A DNA stretch of 64,000 nucleotides, taken from contig NZ_VTOM01000002.1 of the NCBI RefSeq assembly GCF_009765365.1, positions 124,001 to 188,000 of the forward strand. The letters are read 5' to 3'. The position numbers and the translations under genes are program-made. Each line of letters begins with the position of its first letter. Position 1 is the first letter of the stretch. The notes beneath the pieces are model-generated. The model worked only from the letters and a program-made list of their open reading frames with translations, was not told the origin of the DNA and did no database searches. Of the stretch, positions 1 to 9,200 are shown one piece after another. This stretch comes from Antarcticirhabdus aurantiaca. Its GTDB lineage: Bacteria; Pseudomonadota; Alphaproteobacteria; Rhizobiales; Rhizobiaceae.

Positions 1-879
1 CTCCTCCAGACGCCCTCGCACCTGCGCCAGATCGGCATGGTGTTCCAGCGCTACACGCTGTTTCCGCACCTCACCGTCGCCGAGAACATCGGCTTTCCCC
101 TCAAGGTCCGCCGCAAGGGACGCGCCGAGATCGACGCCAAGGTGCGCGACATGCTGCGCCTCGTCCGCCTGGAGGGTTTCGAGGATCGCAAGCCCGCCGA
201 CATGTCCGGCGGCCAGCAGCAGCGCGTGGCGCTGGCCCGCGCGCTCGCCTACGACCCGCCCGTCCTCCTCATGGACGAGCCGCTCTCGGCCCTCGACAAG
301 AAGCTGCGCGAGGAGATCCAGGTCGAGATCCGCCGCATCCACCAGGAAACCGAGGTGACGATCCTCTACGTCACCCACGACCAGGAGGAGGCGCTGCGCC
401 TGTCGGACCGCATCGCCGTCTTCTCCAAGGGCGTCATCGACCAGGTCGGCACCGGACCGGAGCTCTACGCCAACCCCGCGACGCGCTTCGTCGCCGAGTT
501 CATCGGCGACAGCGACTTCCTCACCTGCTCGGTCCTGTCGTCGGACGGGCGCACCGCCGACGTGCGCCTCGGCTCCGACTTCGTCGTGCCCGGCGTTCCC
601 GTTCACGGCGGGGGCGGCGGGCGGAGCGCCGGCGCCCTGCTGCTGCGCCCCGAGCGCATCAGCCTCCATCGCCATCAGCCGGCCGAGGCCGGCACCCTGC
701 CGGTCACGGTCGGCGGCCTCACATTCCTCGGCTCCAACGTCCACGTCGCGGCCACTACCGGATGGGGCGAGCCCGTCGCCGTCCGGCTGCCCTTCGGCCA
801 CGGGGCGATCGAGGGACTGTCGCGCGGCGACACCGTGTGGCTGGGCTTCGATCCCCGCGCCACGCACGTCTTTTGCTGA
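1..879 (+). CDS. ABC transporter ATP-binding protein, 5'-truncated by window edge
   Basis: ATPase subunit of an importer of the spermidine/putrescine, iron(III) or sugar type; it energises a membrane permease from the cytoplasmic side. The reading frame is open from base 1, so the Walker A region lies outside the window. Visible in order are the Q-loop (MVFQRYTLFP), the signature MSGGQQQR, Walker B with VLLMDEPLSALD, and the switch histidine in YVTHDQEEAL. A C-terminal TOBE-like region follows, with a glycine-rich linker near base 610. The TOBE region and the DEPLSALDKKLR form match the PotA/FbpC/MalK group. The substrate cannot be told from this fragment. The GntR regulator begins 23 bases after the stop and may control this transporter. 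Confidence 0.95.
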   Translation, partial: LLQTPSHLRQIGMVFQRYTLFPHLTVAENIGFPLKVRRKGRAEIDAKVRDMLRLVRLEGFEDRKPADMSGGQQQRVALARALAYDPPVLLMDEPLSALDKKLREEIQVEIRRIHQETEVTILYVTHDQEEALRLSDRIAVFSKGVIDQVGTGPELYANPATRFVAEFIGDSDFLTCSVLSSDGRTADVRLGSDFVVPGVPVHGGGGGRSAGALLLRPERISLHRHQPAEAGTLPVTVGGLTFLGSNVHVAATTGWGEPVAVRLPFGHGAIEGLSRGDTVWLGFDPRATHVFC

Positions 880-902
880 TAGGTTTGGAGACAGGACGAC
901 GA

Positions 903-1634
903 ATGGCAGCGAACGGGACCGGCATGACGGCGGCGACTTCCGAGGGATCATCGAACCCACGCGCGGCGCGCCTACGCGTCGAGCGGCCCCAGCGGACGCT
1001 GCGCGAGCTGACGCTCGAGAAGATGCGCGAGTCGATCCTGGAGCGCTACTTCAAGCCCGGCGACCGGCTGGTGGAGCGGGACCTTTGCGAGCAGCTCGGC
1101 GTCAGCCGGACGATCGTGCGCGAGGTTCTGCGCCACCTGGAGTCGGAAGGGCTCGTCGCCAACGTCCCGCAGCGTGGGCCGATCGTCGCGGAAACCTCGC
1201 TCGACGAGGCGCGGCAGATCTACGAGATCCGCGGCGCGCTGGAGGGTCTGGCCGCGGGGATCTGCGCCGAGCGCAGGGGCGCCGGGGCCGCCGACATGCT
1301 GGAGGAGATCCTCACGCGCATTCGGTCGGCATATGCCGCTGGCGACTCCCGCCTCGTCCTGGTCGAAACCACGGAGTTCTACCGGATCCTCTTCGCCGAG
1401 GCCGAATGCGACGTCGCCTGGAACATCGTGACCTCGCTGACGACCCGGATCAACCACCTGCGCTCGATGACCATCAAGACCGAGCGGCGCGACGTGGAGG
1501 GGCCGGCCCAGATGGCGAGGATCGTAGCCGCCATTCGCGCCCGCGACCGTTCCGGAGCCGCCGACGCGGCCGCGACTCACGTCGCCAACGCCTCGCGCAT
1601 CGCGCAAGCGATACTGTGCCGGCATCAGTCCTGA
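903..1634 (+). CDS. GntR-family regulator, FadR/FCD subgroup
   Basis: DNA-binding repressor or activator of 243 residues. An N-terminal winged helix (residues ~30-95, with PGDRLVERDLCEQLGVSRT and REVLRHLESEGLV) is followed by an all-helical FCD ligand domain (YEIRGALEGLAAGICAER, then a histidine-containing helix near the C-terminus). FCD domains usually bind small carboxylates through metal. I chose the ATG at 903; an in-frame start at 762 would run through the end of the ABC gene. The gene follows the ABC ATPase in the same direction with only 23 bases between them, so it probably regulates that uptake operon. The effector is unknown. Confidence 0.93.
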   Translation: MAANGTGMTAATSEGSSNPRAARLRVERPQRTLRELTLEKMRESILERYFKPGDRLVERDLCEQLGVSRTIVREVLRHLESEGLVANVPQRGPIVAETSLDEARQIYEIRGALEGLAAGICAERRGAGAADMLEEILTRIRSAYAAGDSRLVLVETTEFYRILFAEAECDVAWNIVTSLTTRINHLRSMTIKTERRDVEGPAQMARIVAAIRARDRSGAADAAATHVANASRIAQAILCRHQS

Positions 1635-1873
1635 TCCGGCCTCACGCTTCGGCGGATGCCGACCTCCGTGCATTCTCCATTCGGACGCTCGTCAACTTCG
1701 CAGACGGCACCTCGCTCGCCTACGTCTCCGGCTGGCTGGACGGGCGCATCGCCGTCATGTCGCGCCAGATCGGGAACCGCTCGGGGCTCTCCACGCCGCC
1801 TCGGCTGGCGTAGAGTCGAAGCTCCGGCCGTCCCGGCGCATGTCGCTCGTCACCCGGAGACTGGGGGCGGCGC

Positions 1874-2566
1874 TCACTGCGCCGCCTCGCCCGGCCCCTG
1901 ACCGGTCAGCTGTTCGAGGATCCGGTCGGTCTCCTCGCCCATGGCCCGTGCGGCCGCGTCGGCAACGGAGTCGGCCGCCCAGGCCGGCAGCAGCCTCTCC
2001 GCGGTCTCCACGAGGCTGCGCGCCCTTCCATCCAGCCGCTGCGCGAACATGTCGGACGCCGACGGCTTCGCCGCCGAGAGCCTGGCCTGGATCTCGGCGA
2101 GCGAGGCAGGTCTCATGGCCCAGGCGTCGACGCCGACGTCGCAGGCCCGACCGGTCGCCGGGATGCGCCCATGAACGTGGCCGTAGAGATGGATCGCGTT
2201 CCGATGGAGATGCGGCCACGACATCATGGGATAGTGGCAGAGCGTCATGCGCTGCCCATCGACCGTCGCGTGCATCAGCTCGCGCACGGAAGCCCAGGGA
2301 AGCGACAGCGTCTCAGGCCGGTCGTGGTTGCCGGCGACAAGGTGCTTCTCGCCGTGCAGGCGGTCGAAGAGCGCCCGCAGGTCGCCCTTGAAGCGATAGG
2401 CGAAATCGCCGAGGTGGTAGACCACGTCGCCGGGGCGGACCACGGCGTTCCAGCTTTCCGTCATGGCGTGGTTCATCGCATGGACGTCCCCGAAGGGCCT
2501 CGCACAGTGCCGGATGACGTTGGCGTGGCCGAAGTGCGTGTCGGCCGTGAAGAACGTCGCCATCAT
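1874..2566 (-). CDS. calcineurin-like metallophosphoesterase
   Basis: Cytoplasmic two-metal phosphoesterase, 230 residues. Metal ligands follow the family order: D9 and H11 (ADTHFGH), D54 (HLGDFAY), N80-H81 (AGNHDRP), H111 (LCHYPMMSW) and H130/H132 (YGHVHGR). The C-terminal ~80 residues lie beyond the usual fold and look helical. The ATG overlaps the stop of the upstream 62-residue gene, which itself overlaps the AAA+ gene, so the three are translationally coupled. Relatives act on phosphodiesters or nucleotides; the substrate here is unknown. Pairing with a AAA+ ATPase and a small helical protein suggests a dedicated three-gene module rather than housekeeping. Confidence 0.93.
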   Translation of the reverse strand: MMATFFTADTHFGHANVIRHCARPFGDVHAMNHAMTESWNAVVRPGDVVYHLGDFAYRFKGDLRALFDRLHGEKHLVAGNHDRPETLSLPWASVRELMHATVDGQRMTLCHYPMMSWPHLHRNAIHLYGHVHGRIPATGRACDVGVDAWAMRPASLAEIQARLSAAKPSASDMFAQRLDGRARSLVETAERLLPAWAADSVADAAARAMGEETDRILEQLTGQGPGEAAQ

Positions 2567-2751
2567 CGGCTCCCCCGCAGCCGGGCCGCCACGAGCTGCA
2601 TGGCGGCGAGGCCGAGGATCCGCCTCTCCTCCGGGGTCAGGCGGCTCCAGACCTCGACGGCCTGGCGGACCAGCTCCTCCTTCGGGATGCCCTCCTCCGC
2701 CTCGATGCGCTCGAGGCGGTCCGTCGCGGCGCGGTCGAGGATCACGATCAT
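2563..2751 (-). CDS. 62-residue protein, possibly ribbon-helix-helix-like
   Basis: Small charged protein starting MIVILDRAATDRLERIEAE. An N-terminal strand is followed by helices (IPKEELVRQAVEVWSRL), which resembles short ribbon-helix-helix or antitoxin-like DNA-binding proteins. No catalytic motif is visible. Its ATG overlaps the TGA of the AAA+ gene, and its TGA overlaps the start of the phosphoesterase gene, so it is the middle member of a tightly coupled operon. The double overlap is the main evidence that it is real. The RHH assignment is an inference from predicted secondary structure. Confidence 0.8.
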   Translation of the reverse strand: MIVILDRAATDRLERIEAEEGIPKEELVRQAVEVWSRLTPEERRILGLAAMQLVAARLRGSR

Positions 2752-4349
2752 TGCCTCGCCTCCAGCGCTTCCCTGGTCTCGAGCAGGATCTCGACCGCCC
2801 GCCTGAGCCGCCGGAGCGATCCGCCGCGCCATGTCGCGGCGACGACCTCCACCTCGTCCGGCGCCAGCGGCGGGAGGAAGCCCTCCTCGTCGCGCTCGCG
2901 GGCGATGTCCTCGAGGATCCTGCGGACCAGCGCGCCGACGTGCTCGGGACCGGGATCGGGCATCTCGACGACGTCGAAGCGGTCGAGCAGCGGCGCCGAC
3001 AGCGGCAGCGCGTTGGACGTGGCGACGAAGTTCACCGCCGAAAGGTCCATCGTCGTGTCCAGGCCCACCTCGAGGTAGGCCCGCGCCGTATGCTCCTCGA
3101 GCATGGGAAGCAGGCAGTCCTCGAGCCTGCCGTGGTTGCGGCTCGTTCCGGCCTTTTCGATCTCGTCGAGAATGACGAGCGGGTTGGCGATCCCGGTCCG
3201 CCGGATCGCCTCGCCCGGCGCCGAGAGACCGGCCGAGGACCAGCGCGACGGCGTGCCGCCGAAGCTGTTGTCGGACGCGCCGCCGCAGGGATAGACCGTC
3301 GGCTCGAGACCGAGGAGCCGCCCCATGGCCGTCGCCAGCGCCGTCTTGCCCGATCCCGGCCGTCCGACGAGGAGGGTCGGCTTCAGCCGGATGGTCGTCC
3401 CCAGCCGCTGGCGGCCCAGCATCCTGCGGACGACCTCGGCCGCGTGCGGCCATTCGGCCGCGAGCGCGGACACCGCGCCATCGGGCATCGCACGCAGCGG
3501 CAGCGCCCTGCCCGCGATCCTCTCGCAGCTCTTGAACAGGTCCTTGGACGCGGACGACGGCTTGGTCGTATCGCGCAGCACGACCATGCCCGGCGGCGGG
3601 ACGGCCGGAGCGGCGAACGAGGTCCGATCACCCACGGTATCGTGGGCGTCGGATCCGGCCCGCTCCTCGGAACCGGCGAGGCCTTCACCGGAAGCCCCTT
3701 CGTTCGACTTGTCCTCGACAGGAAAGCGGGGGAGCTCGACGCCGTGGTGCAGGGCCTCCTGCGTCAGGCGGTCCAGCATTCCGGAGAAGTGGCCCGTCGT
3801 CGCCACCCCCAGCGCCAGCTCGACCTCGAGGATATCGAAAGCCTCGTAGCTCGCGCGAGCGGCCATCTCCGCGATCCCCAGGTCCACCCGCGCAGCCTGC
3901 GCGGCGCGGGTCCACACGCGCAGCGGCAGCCCTCCGACGCCATGGGTCCAGGCGAGCGCCAGGTGCGAACGTCCGGTCATGGTCCGGATCGTGTCCAACC
4001 ACTCGGACCTGACGGAGAAAGCGAGCGCGTAGACCATGCAGCGAAGGTCGTCGTCCGCATCCATGGCGAGACCGACGCGCGCCTCGGGCAGCTTGCCGAG
4101 CAGCGCGGAGTCGTCGGTGAGGAGGAAAAGGTCGACGATGGCGACCACGGACTCGCAGCCGCCCATGACGCGCAGCTTCTTGGCCCAGAGGGCGATGTCC
4201 TCGCGCAGGCTCTCCCCGTAGAGGCACGCTCCCATCGCGACCTGATGGGCCATCGGCCAGACATTGCGGGCCGCGGCCTCCTTGGATGCCTTTCTTACGG
4301 CGTCGGAGGCGATGCGGACAGGGCCGCCCGGATCTGGGACGTGGGGCAT
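2748..4349 (-). CDS. Lon-like AAA+ ATPase without a protease domain
   Basis: Cytoplasmic ATPase of 533 residues. The first ~270 residues are helical and not recognised. The AAA+ core has Walker A GRPGSGKT (329-336), Walker B LVILDEIEK with D395/E396, sensor 1 FVATSN (N446) and an arginine-finger region LLDRFDVVEM. The core resembles Lon, but the chain ends after the small helical domain and has no Ser-Lys peptidase. It probably remodels a partner protein. The ATG at 4349 follows an AAAGG ribosome site. Two genes are coupled downstream, a 62-residue protein and a phosphoesterase. Similar proteins are often annotated simply as AAA family ATPase. Confidence 0.9.
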   Translation of the reverse strand: MPHVPDPGGPVRIASDAVRKASKEAAARNVWPMAHQVAMGACLYGESLREDIALWAKKLRVMGGCESVVAIVDLFLLTDDSALLGKLPEARVGLAMDADDDLRCMVYALAFSVRSEWLDTIRTMTGRSHLALAWTHGVGGLPLRVWTRAAQAARVDLGIAEMAARASYEAFDILEVELALGVATTGHFSGMLDRLTQEALHHGVELPRFPVEDKSNEGASGEGLAGSEERAGSDAHDTVGDRTSFAAPAVPPPGMVVLRDTTKPSSASKDLFKSCERIAGRALPLRAMPDGAVSALAAEWPHAAEVVRRMLGRQRLGTTIRLKPTLLVGRPGSGKTALATAMGRLLGLEPTVYPCGGASDNSFGGTPSRWSSAGLSAPGEAIRRTGIANPLVILDEIEKAGTSRNHGRLEDCLLPMLEEHTARAYLEVGLDTTMDLSAVNFVATSNALPLSAPLLDRFDVVEMPDPGPEHVGALVRRILEDIARERDEEGFLPPLAPDEVEVVAATWRGGSLRRLRRAVEILLETREALEARQ

Positions 4350-4413
4350 GTTCAGGCCTTTCTGCCTTCGCGGCCCGGCCCATGCCGGCTCCGCTTCTGC
4401 TCCCCTTCTACCT

Positions 4414-4680
4414 CATGCGTACTACGGAACAGTCAACCTGGCGGCGACGATTCGCGCGATCGAGCGGCCATGATCCACGACACGTTCGCTTCTCTCGGGA
4501 GTCCATCTCCCGCGAGGGACGCTCGATGGTTTCCGCCACCGCGACCGGCCGTTCCCCCGTCTCCGGCCTCGTCGGCGTCCGGCCCAAGCACAGGCGTTCG
4601 GTCTTCTGCGAACCGGCGCGCCGCTTCGGCGCCGATCGGCACATCGGCCCGTCGGCAGCGAAGGGAACACCCATCACGCC
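4414..4680 (-). pseudogene. decayed copy of the small HTH gene at 11623-11877
   Basis: The segment is about 75% identical at nucleotide level to 11600-11860. Pieces of the same protein appear in different frames: TERLCLGRTPTRPE with ETIERPSREMDS in one, and SWIMAARSRESS in another. Frameshifts and the missing N-terminus mark it as a pseudogene. It lies downstream of the 479-residue gene at the 3' side of the NERD-helicase operon. No other gene is evident between 4350 and 4807. Confidence 0.7.
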
Positions 4681-4729
4681 GATCGGCGGTCAGACATGCC
4701 GGACCGACCATCGGCCGTCCATCGGCGTG

Positions 4730-4803
4730 GCCACTTGCAGCCGTCGACGTCAGCAGGCACGGCGTGTCGTCGAGCCGATCGGCGGAAGATCCGAACCGGA
4801 TCC
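4730..4803. repeat. dispersed ~75 bp repeat, copy R1
   Basis: It begins GCCACTTGCAGCCGTCGACG and ends near GATCCGAACCGGATCC. It aligns with R2 (11509-11583) and R3 (18739-18810), sharing the core CGTCGACGTCAG and TGTCGTCG. It ends 5 bases from the stop codon of the 479-residue gene. Its orientation is the same as R2. Confidence 0.65.
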
Positions 4804-4807
4804 ATAG

Positions 4808-6247
4808 TCACTGGAGAGCACTCCCCCGCAGCAGACCATCCAGATCGACTCTCTCGACGATCTTCCCTTCGATGAAGTCGACCACCTCGCGATCGAACGA
4901 GGCCAAGCCAAGCGGCACCGGAAATCCCGAGGGTACACCGATCGGGACGTGAACCAGCAGGGCGACCATGACCTTGGGAACGAGCATGACCTCGACCGAT
5001 CGAGGGAAAACCTGTACGCCCGCCGCCATGCTCGATCGTCTGAACATCTTCTCGACATGCTTCTCCGGCTCACCGGCGTGTATGCATGCCGAGGCGAAGC
5101 CGGTCGGCGTCTCCTCACGGTCACCCCTCGACCGTTCGCTCATCGACTGCACCAGCCCCGGATATGCGGCTGAAGTCGCCCAGTGCGGAAGTTGAGGCGC
5201 GACGAAGACCACCCCGGCCGGCGAACCTTCGGAACGATCGAGTCCGAAATCGAATATCCGAAGGATCCTCAGGACGTTCTCCCGCAGATCGAGAGCTCCT
5301 ACCATGGGGATGGTGGGGCGGTCCTTCCTCGGCTCGCCGACGCGACGAAGCGCGTCACCCCAATAGCGGCGGACCGAGAGACCGTCGCGGGTCCGATAGT
5401 CCTGGAGAAACTGCGGAGCCGCCTCCAGGAGCATGTCGTAGGCGGCATCCGCGTCCATCGACATCTTCGTTCTTTCGATCTGACTCACGAAGCGGAAGGC
5501 GCTCGTCTCCACTTGCTGCCGATCCTGCAGCTGAAACTGCGGACGCCAGCCGCTGAGGTCGACAGATTCTATTCGAGACGGAGCCGATGCCCGGACGGCC
5601 GCCACGATGGGAACGACGCAGGCGAACCGCTCGCCCGCATCGACGTCGTCGATCGAGTATAGATCCGACTTCTCCATCTGATCCCTATCTGCATGATCGG
5701 CGATCTCCCGGAACAGCAGCTTGAAGCGACCCGGAACGAGGGATCCTTCCCTGCCGAGAGATTGTCCATCGATCAGGGGCAGCTCCGGCAACATCTGCTC
5801 GAAGGGCTTGAGTGGCACCTTGCGCTCGGGCGAGACCGAATAGAGATCGAAGCCGATGGTCCGACGCATGGCCCTGACTTGACTTACGAGCGGCTCGTTG
5901 TTCGAGATAGTGAAGAGCGCCTCGCCGGCGTTGGTCATGAATGCCTTGCCGCCTTCCACTTCGACATACCCGGGCGTGGCCGCTTCCCCCACGACGTAGG
6001 CTATTTCCTCCTCCGAATACCCAAAGAACGAGGCAGCTTCGACAAGGCTTATTCCTGGCACCGCCTTCACGAGACGCAGGAAGAACTCCAAGGTCGGGCT
6101 GAGGCTCGAGAGCACCGCTACTTTATAGCCCACCTCGAAGTTCCTGCATGGGAGCAGCGCTTGATAGGAAGCGATGGGGATGATGCGATCATGTTCTGCC
6201 GCGACGAGTTCCGGCGTCTTCAATCGCAGGATGGGCTTGTCGATCAT
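4808..6247 (-). CDS. 479-residue partner of the NERD-kinase-helicase
   Basis: I do not recognise this protein. Residues ~45-115 look like a winged helix (LEFFLRLVKAVPGISLVEAA, then a hairpin with YVEVEGGKAFMTNAG), so it may bind nucleic acid or act as a sensor. The rest is mixed alpha/beta and ends in a hydrophobic stretch (MLVPKVMVALLVHVPIGVPS) that could be a buried strand or a weak membrane segment. Its ATG overlaps the TGA of the helicase gene, so the two are translationally coupled and presumably work together. No nuclease or ATPase motif was found. Its function in defence is inferred only from the partner. Confidence 0.85.
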   Translation of the reverse strand: MIDKPILRLKTPELVAAEHDRIIPIASYQALLPCRNFEVGYKVAVLSSLSPTLEFFLRLVKAVPGISLVEAASFFGYSEEEIAYVVGEAATPGYVEVEGGKAFMTNAGEALFTISNNEPLVSQVRAMRRTIGFDLYSVSPERKVPLKPFEQMLPELPLIDGQSLGREGSLVPGRFKLLFREIADHADRDQMEKSDLYSIDDVDAGERFACVVPIVAAVRASAPSRIESVDLSGWRPQFQLQDRQQVETSAFRFVSQIERTKMSMDADAAYDMLLEAAPQFLQDYRTRDGLSVRRYWGDALRRVGEPRKDRPTIPMVGALDLRENVLRILRIFDFGLDRSEGSPAGVVFVAPQLPHWATSAAYPGLVQSMSERSRGDREETPTGFASACIHAGEPEKHVEKMFRRSSMAAGVQVFPRSVEVMLVPKVMVALLVHVPIGVPSGFPVPLGLASFDREVVDFIEGKIVERVDLDGLLRGSALQ

Positions 6248-9200
6248 CAGGCCCGCCGCTCCGCCCTCGAAGAAAGATCTGCCGTCGACGTTCCTCTCAG
6301 GATGTCACCTGCCTGGCGTAGTTCCGCGTCCCCTGCCCTGAGCGCCGATGCAAATCCGTCCGCAAGGCGTTGGACGGCGCTCCCGGCACGCCATCGTTGT
6401 CTGGCTCCCACGATCACCAACCGGTCCATGGCACGGCTGGCCGCGACGTTGATGCGATTCGGTTCGGATAGAAAGCCTTCTTGGATCTTGCGGGATCCTT
6501 GCTCACGGTACCCATCCGCGTTGTTTCGAACGAGCGACAGCACGACGATCGGGTTCTCCTTGCCTTGATAGCTGTCCACCGTGCCGATCTTTACGCTGCG
6601 TTCGAGAAGATTACCTATCGGCGAGTTTCTCAACTTTCTATGGACCTCGTCGCGTTGCGCGGCATACATGCAGATCACTCCGATCCCCGCCCGCCTGCTG
6701 CCCTCCTTTTCGAGCCAGTCGGCGAATGGCTGATGGGCGATCCAGCCCTCGATCATGGCGACGATGGTGTCGGCCTCGGATCGGTTGACGCGGCTTGTCG
6801 AGTCCCGCGATCGGCCTTCGTAACCTGCTTCTCCCAGACCGTCGGTCTCGATCCAAGTCAACGGCAGTCCCAGCGTCGGCGGCACTGCAGATGCATCGAT
6901 GTAAGGCTCCTCTCGACCAGACCTAAGATCCAGCTCCGGGTAGAATGCCGTCGAGACAAGTCGACCGATGGGCGGCAGCATCCGATATTGCGTGCGAAGA
7001 CTTGCGCCGGCCTCATGCCCATAGTGGGTCTCGAACACTCTTTCGAAGTCGCTGCGAGCGACCTCATACTTCGGGATCTGCGTCCTTCTCGCCACGGCCG
7101 ATACGACTTCTGCGTCATGCTGCGGCTTCAACTGCTTGTGGTCGCCGACCAGCACTGTCCATCTGGCGGCCTGCAGGGGAACGAGCAGCTCGCTCGGCGT
7201 ACAGCGTGCAGCTTCGTCGACGATGACCAAGTCGAAAGCCGTCGTCGTCAGCCCCAGGGACTCTCTCCCGAGCCCCACGCAGGTGCCGGCGACGATCTGG
7301 CGTGTGCCCGCCAGGAACGCTTCGAAGTTCCGCTGCCCACGCGACACGCTGTTCACGAAATCCTTCCCGATGACGACCGCTCGCCGGAAGCGCTCGGCGC
7401 CACTCGGGTCCATAGCCTTGGAACTCGCATACGACATCACGGATCGGCAGATCGTATCGCAGAAGTCGCTCTCCACTTCCTCCGGGCCTGGGACGTCGAA
7501 GTCGGTCAGGCCGATGGCCTCCAGGTGGCAGATCAACGTATCCATCAACCCAAGGCACTTGCCGTGCTCGTCCTTCGCGACGGCGGCCTGCTGATAGCGC
7601 AGCGCAAGAGGGTGGACATGACCTTCCAGTGCCAGCACGAGTTCCGCCACTTCCCGCTCGATGCCGAGGCGGGCAGCCGCCACATCGAGACGCTGCGGGA
7701 ACGCGGCCCTGAAGCGATCCCGTATCACCTCCTCCGCCTTCGACGTATGGTATGGTCGCAGATCCGGACTGACGACCGTCTCGTTCATCCCGACCCTGAG
7801 CATGCTGGGCTGCACGCCATTCTTCCGGAAGAGCCGGAGAACCGTTTCGGACGCCGTGTTGACTGCTTCGTGAGACTGGCTCGTGAGCAGCACGTTGCGA
7901 GCCAGACCCTTCGTTATGGCATAGTGGGTGAGCGCCGATATGAACCGTGTCTTGCCGGTTCCAGGCGGCCCCTGAAGAAGTCCCAACGGCCGGCTGCCGA
8001 CGATCCGGCGAAACGCGGACTGCTGGTCCTCGTTCAGCCCATAGGTCCTCAACAGCTCCTCGTCCACCGTATGTTCCGCATTCCGAGGCCTAGCCGCCCT
8101 GCTTCCCACGAATGCGGAAAGAAGATCTCCTCGGCGGTCGTCGCTTTGCAGCATGCGTTCGACGGCTATCTTGCGGCGACGCAAGCTCGTCTGCTCGAAG
8201 TGACTGGTGAACCTTAGCGTCTGACCTTCCGACACGAGCGATCGGACATGGCCGAAGGTATCCCTCGCGCTCCGCTTCGGGATGATCACTTCCTGCTCGG
8301 TAGACCTGGCTATGTCCAGGTTGCCGATGCGATGCCACTGCTGCTGCTGGCCCGACACCTCGACCGCGACCCGATCGTCTTTCGAGTAGTCCAGGACCCC
8401 GCTGGTCAGATCGATCGCGATCCGATGAACACCCTCTCGTTCGTTGAAGACGCTGTCCTGCGCCACCACCGCTTGCGTGGTCAGCTCGTCCTCGATCTCG
8501 ATCAACGACTGCCAGAGCGCAGCGACGTCGATGTCGATGTTTCGAGGGCCCGGAGCGATCCGTTCGGCCTCTTGGATCCCGGCGAGGAGGTCCTGCTCCT
8601 TGGAGATCTCCTCCGCCAGCGCTTCCTCCACGGATTCGCGGGGCTGCGTGACTTCTTCCAGGTCACCATCGGCAGCGTCGCTTTCGACCTTCGCGATCGG
8701 AAGCGACTCGTTCCGAAGTTCCCTCAAATGCGACGCGAGGACATCGTTTTGCAGCAACCGATGGAAAAACGACCAGTCGTTCGTGGAATTCCCGACCACG
8801 TCGAGTTCGAGCGGAAGGGATACGATCTCTTCCTTGACGCTCTTGGAGATCCACCTGGAGTCGACTCGATCGACATAGGCGCGGTTCGGAACTCCGTCTT
8901 CATCGATCCGGATCGTCAGCTCTTCGCTGCCCCCTCGCAGGTGCAGGACGATGTCGCCGCTGCGCCTGCGGCGTAGCCGGACGTGCATGAGACCCTCGTC
9001 CGACGATATCGGACCCAACCGAACATCTCTCGCGTGCAGCGCGATGCGTTCGACGACCTCCTTCGGCTCCCCGCCGGCCAGGACCCGGCTCACTGCGTCC
9101 CGAAGAGGGGAGAGGGTCGACAGCCTGGGGGACCGGGTCCGACAATCCTGGATCCCGACCGCGATCGCAGCCAGCGCATCGTGAGGCAATGCCAGGTTCG

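Noticed and set aside
2463-4952. 829-codon open frame on the plus strand
   Set aside because: It runs antisense to the AAA+ ATPase gene, which has all its motifs; long antisense frames are common in GC-rich DNA.
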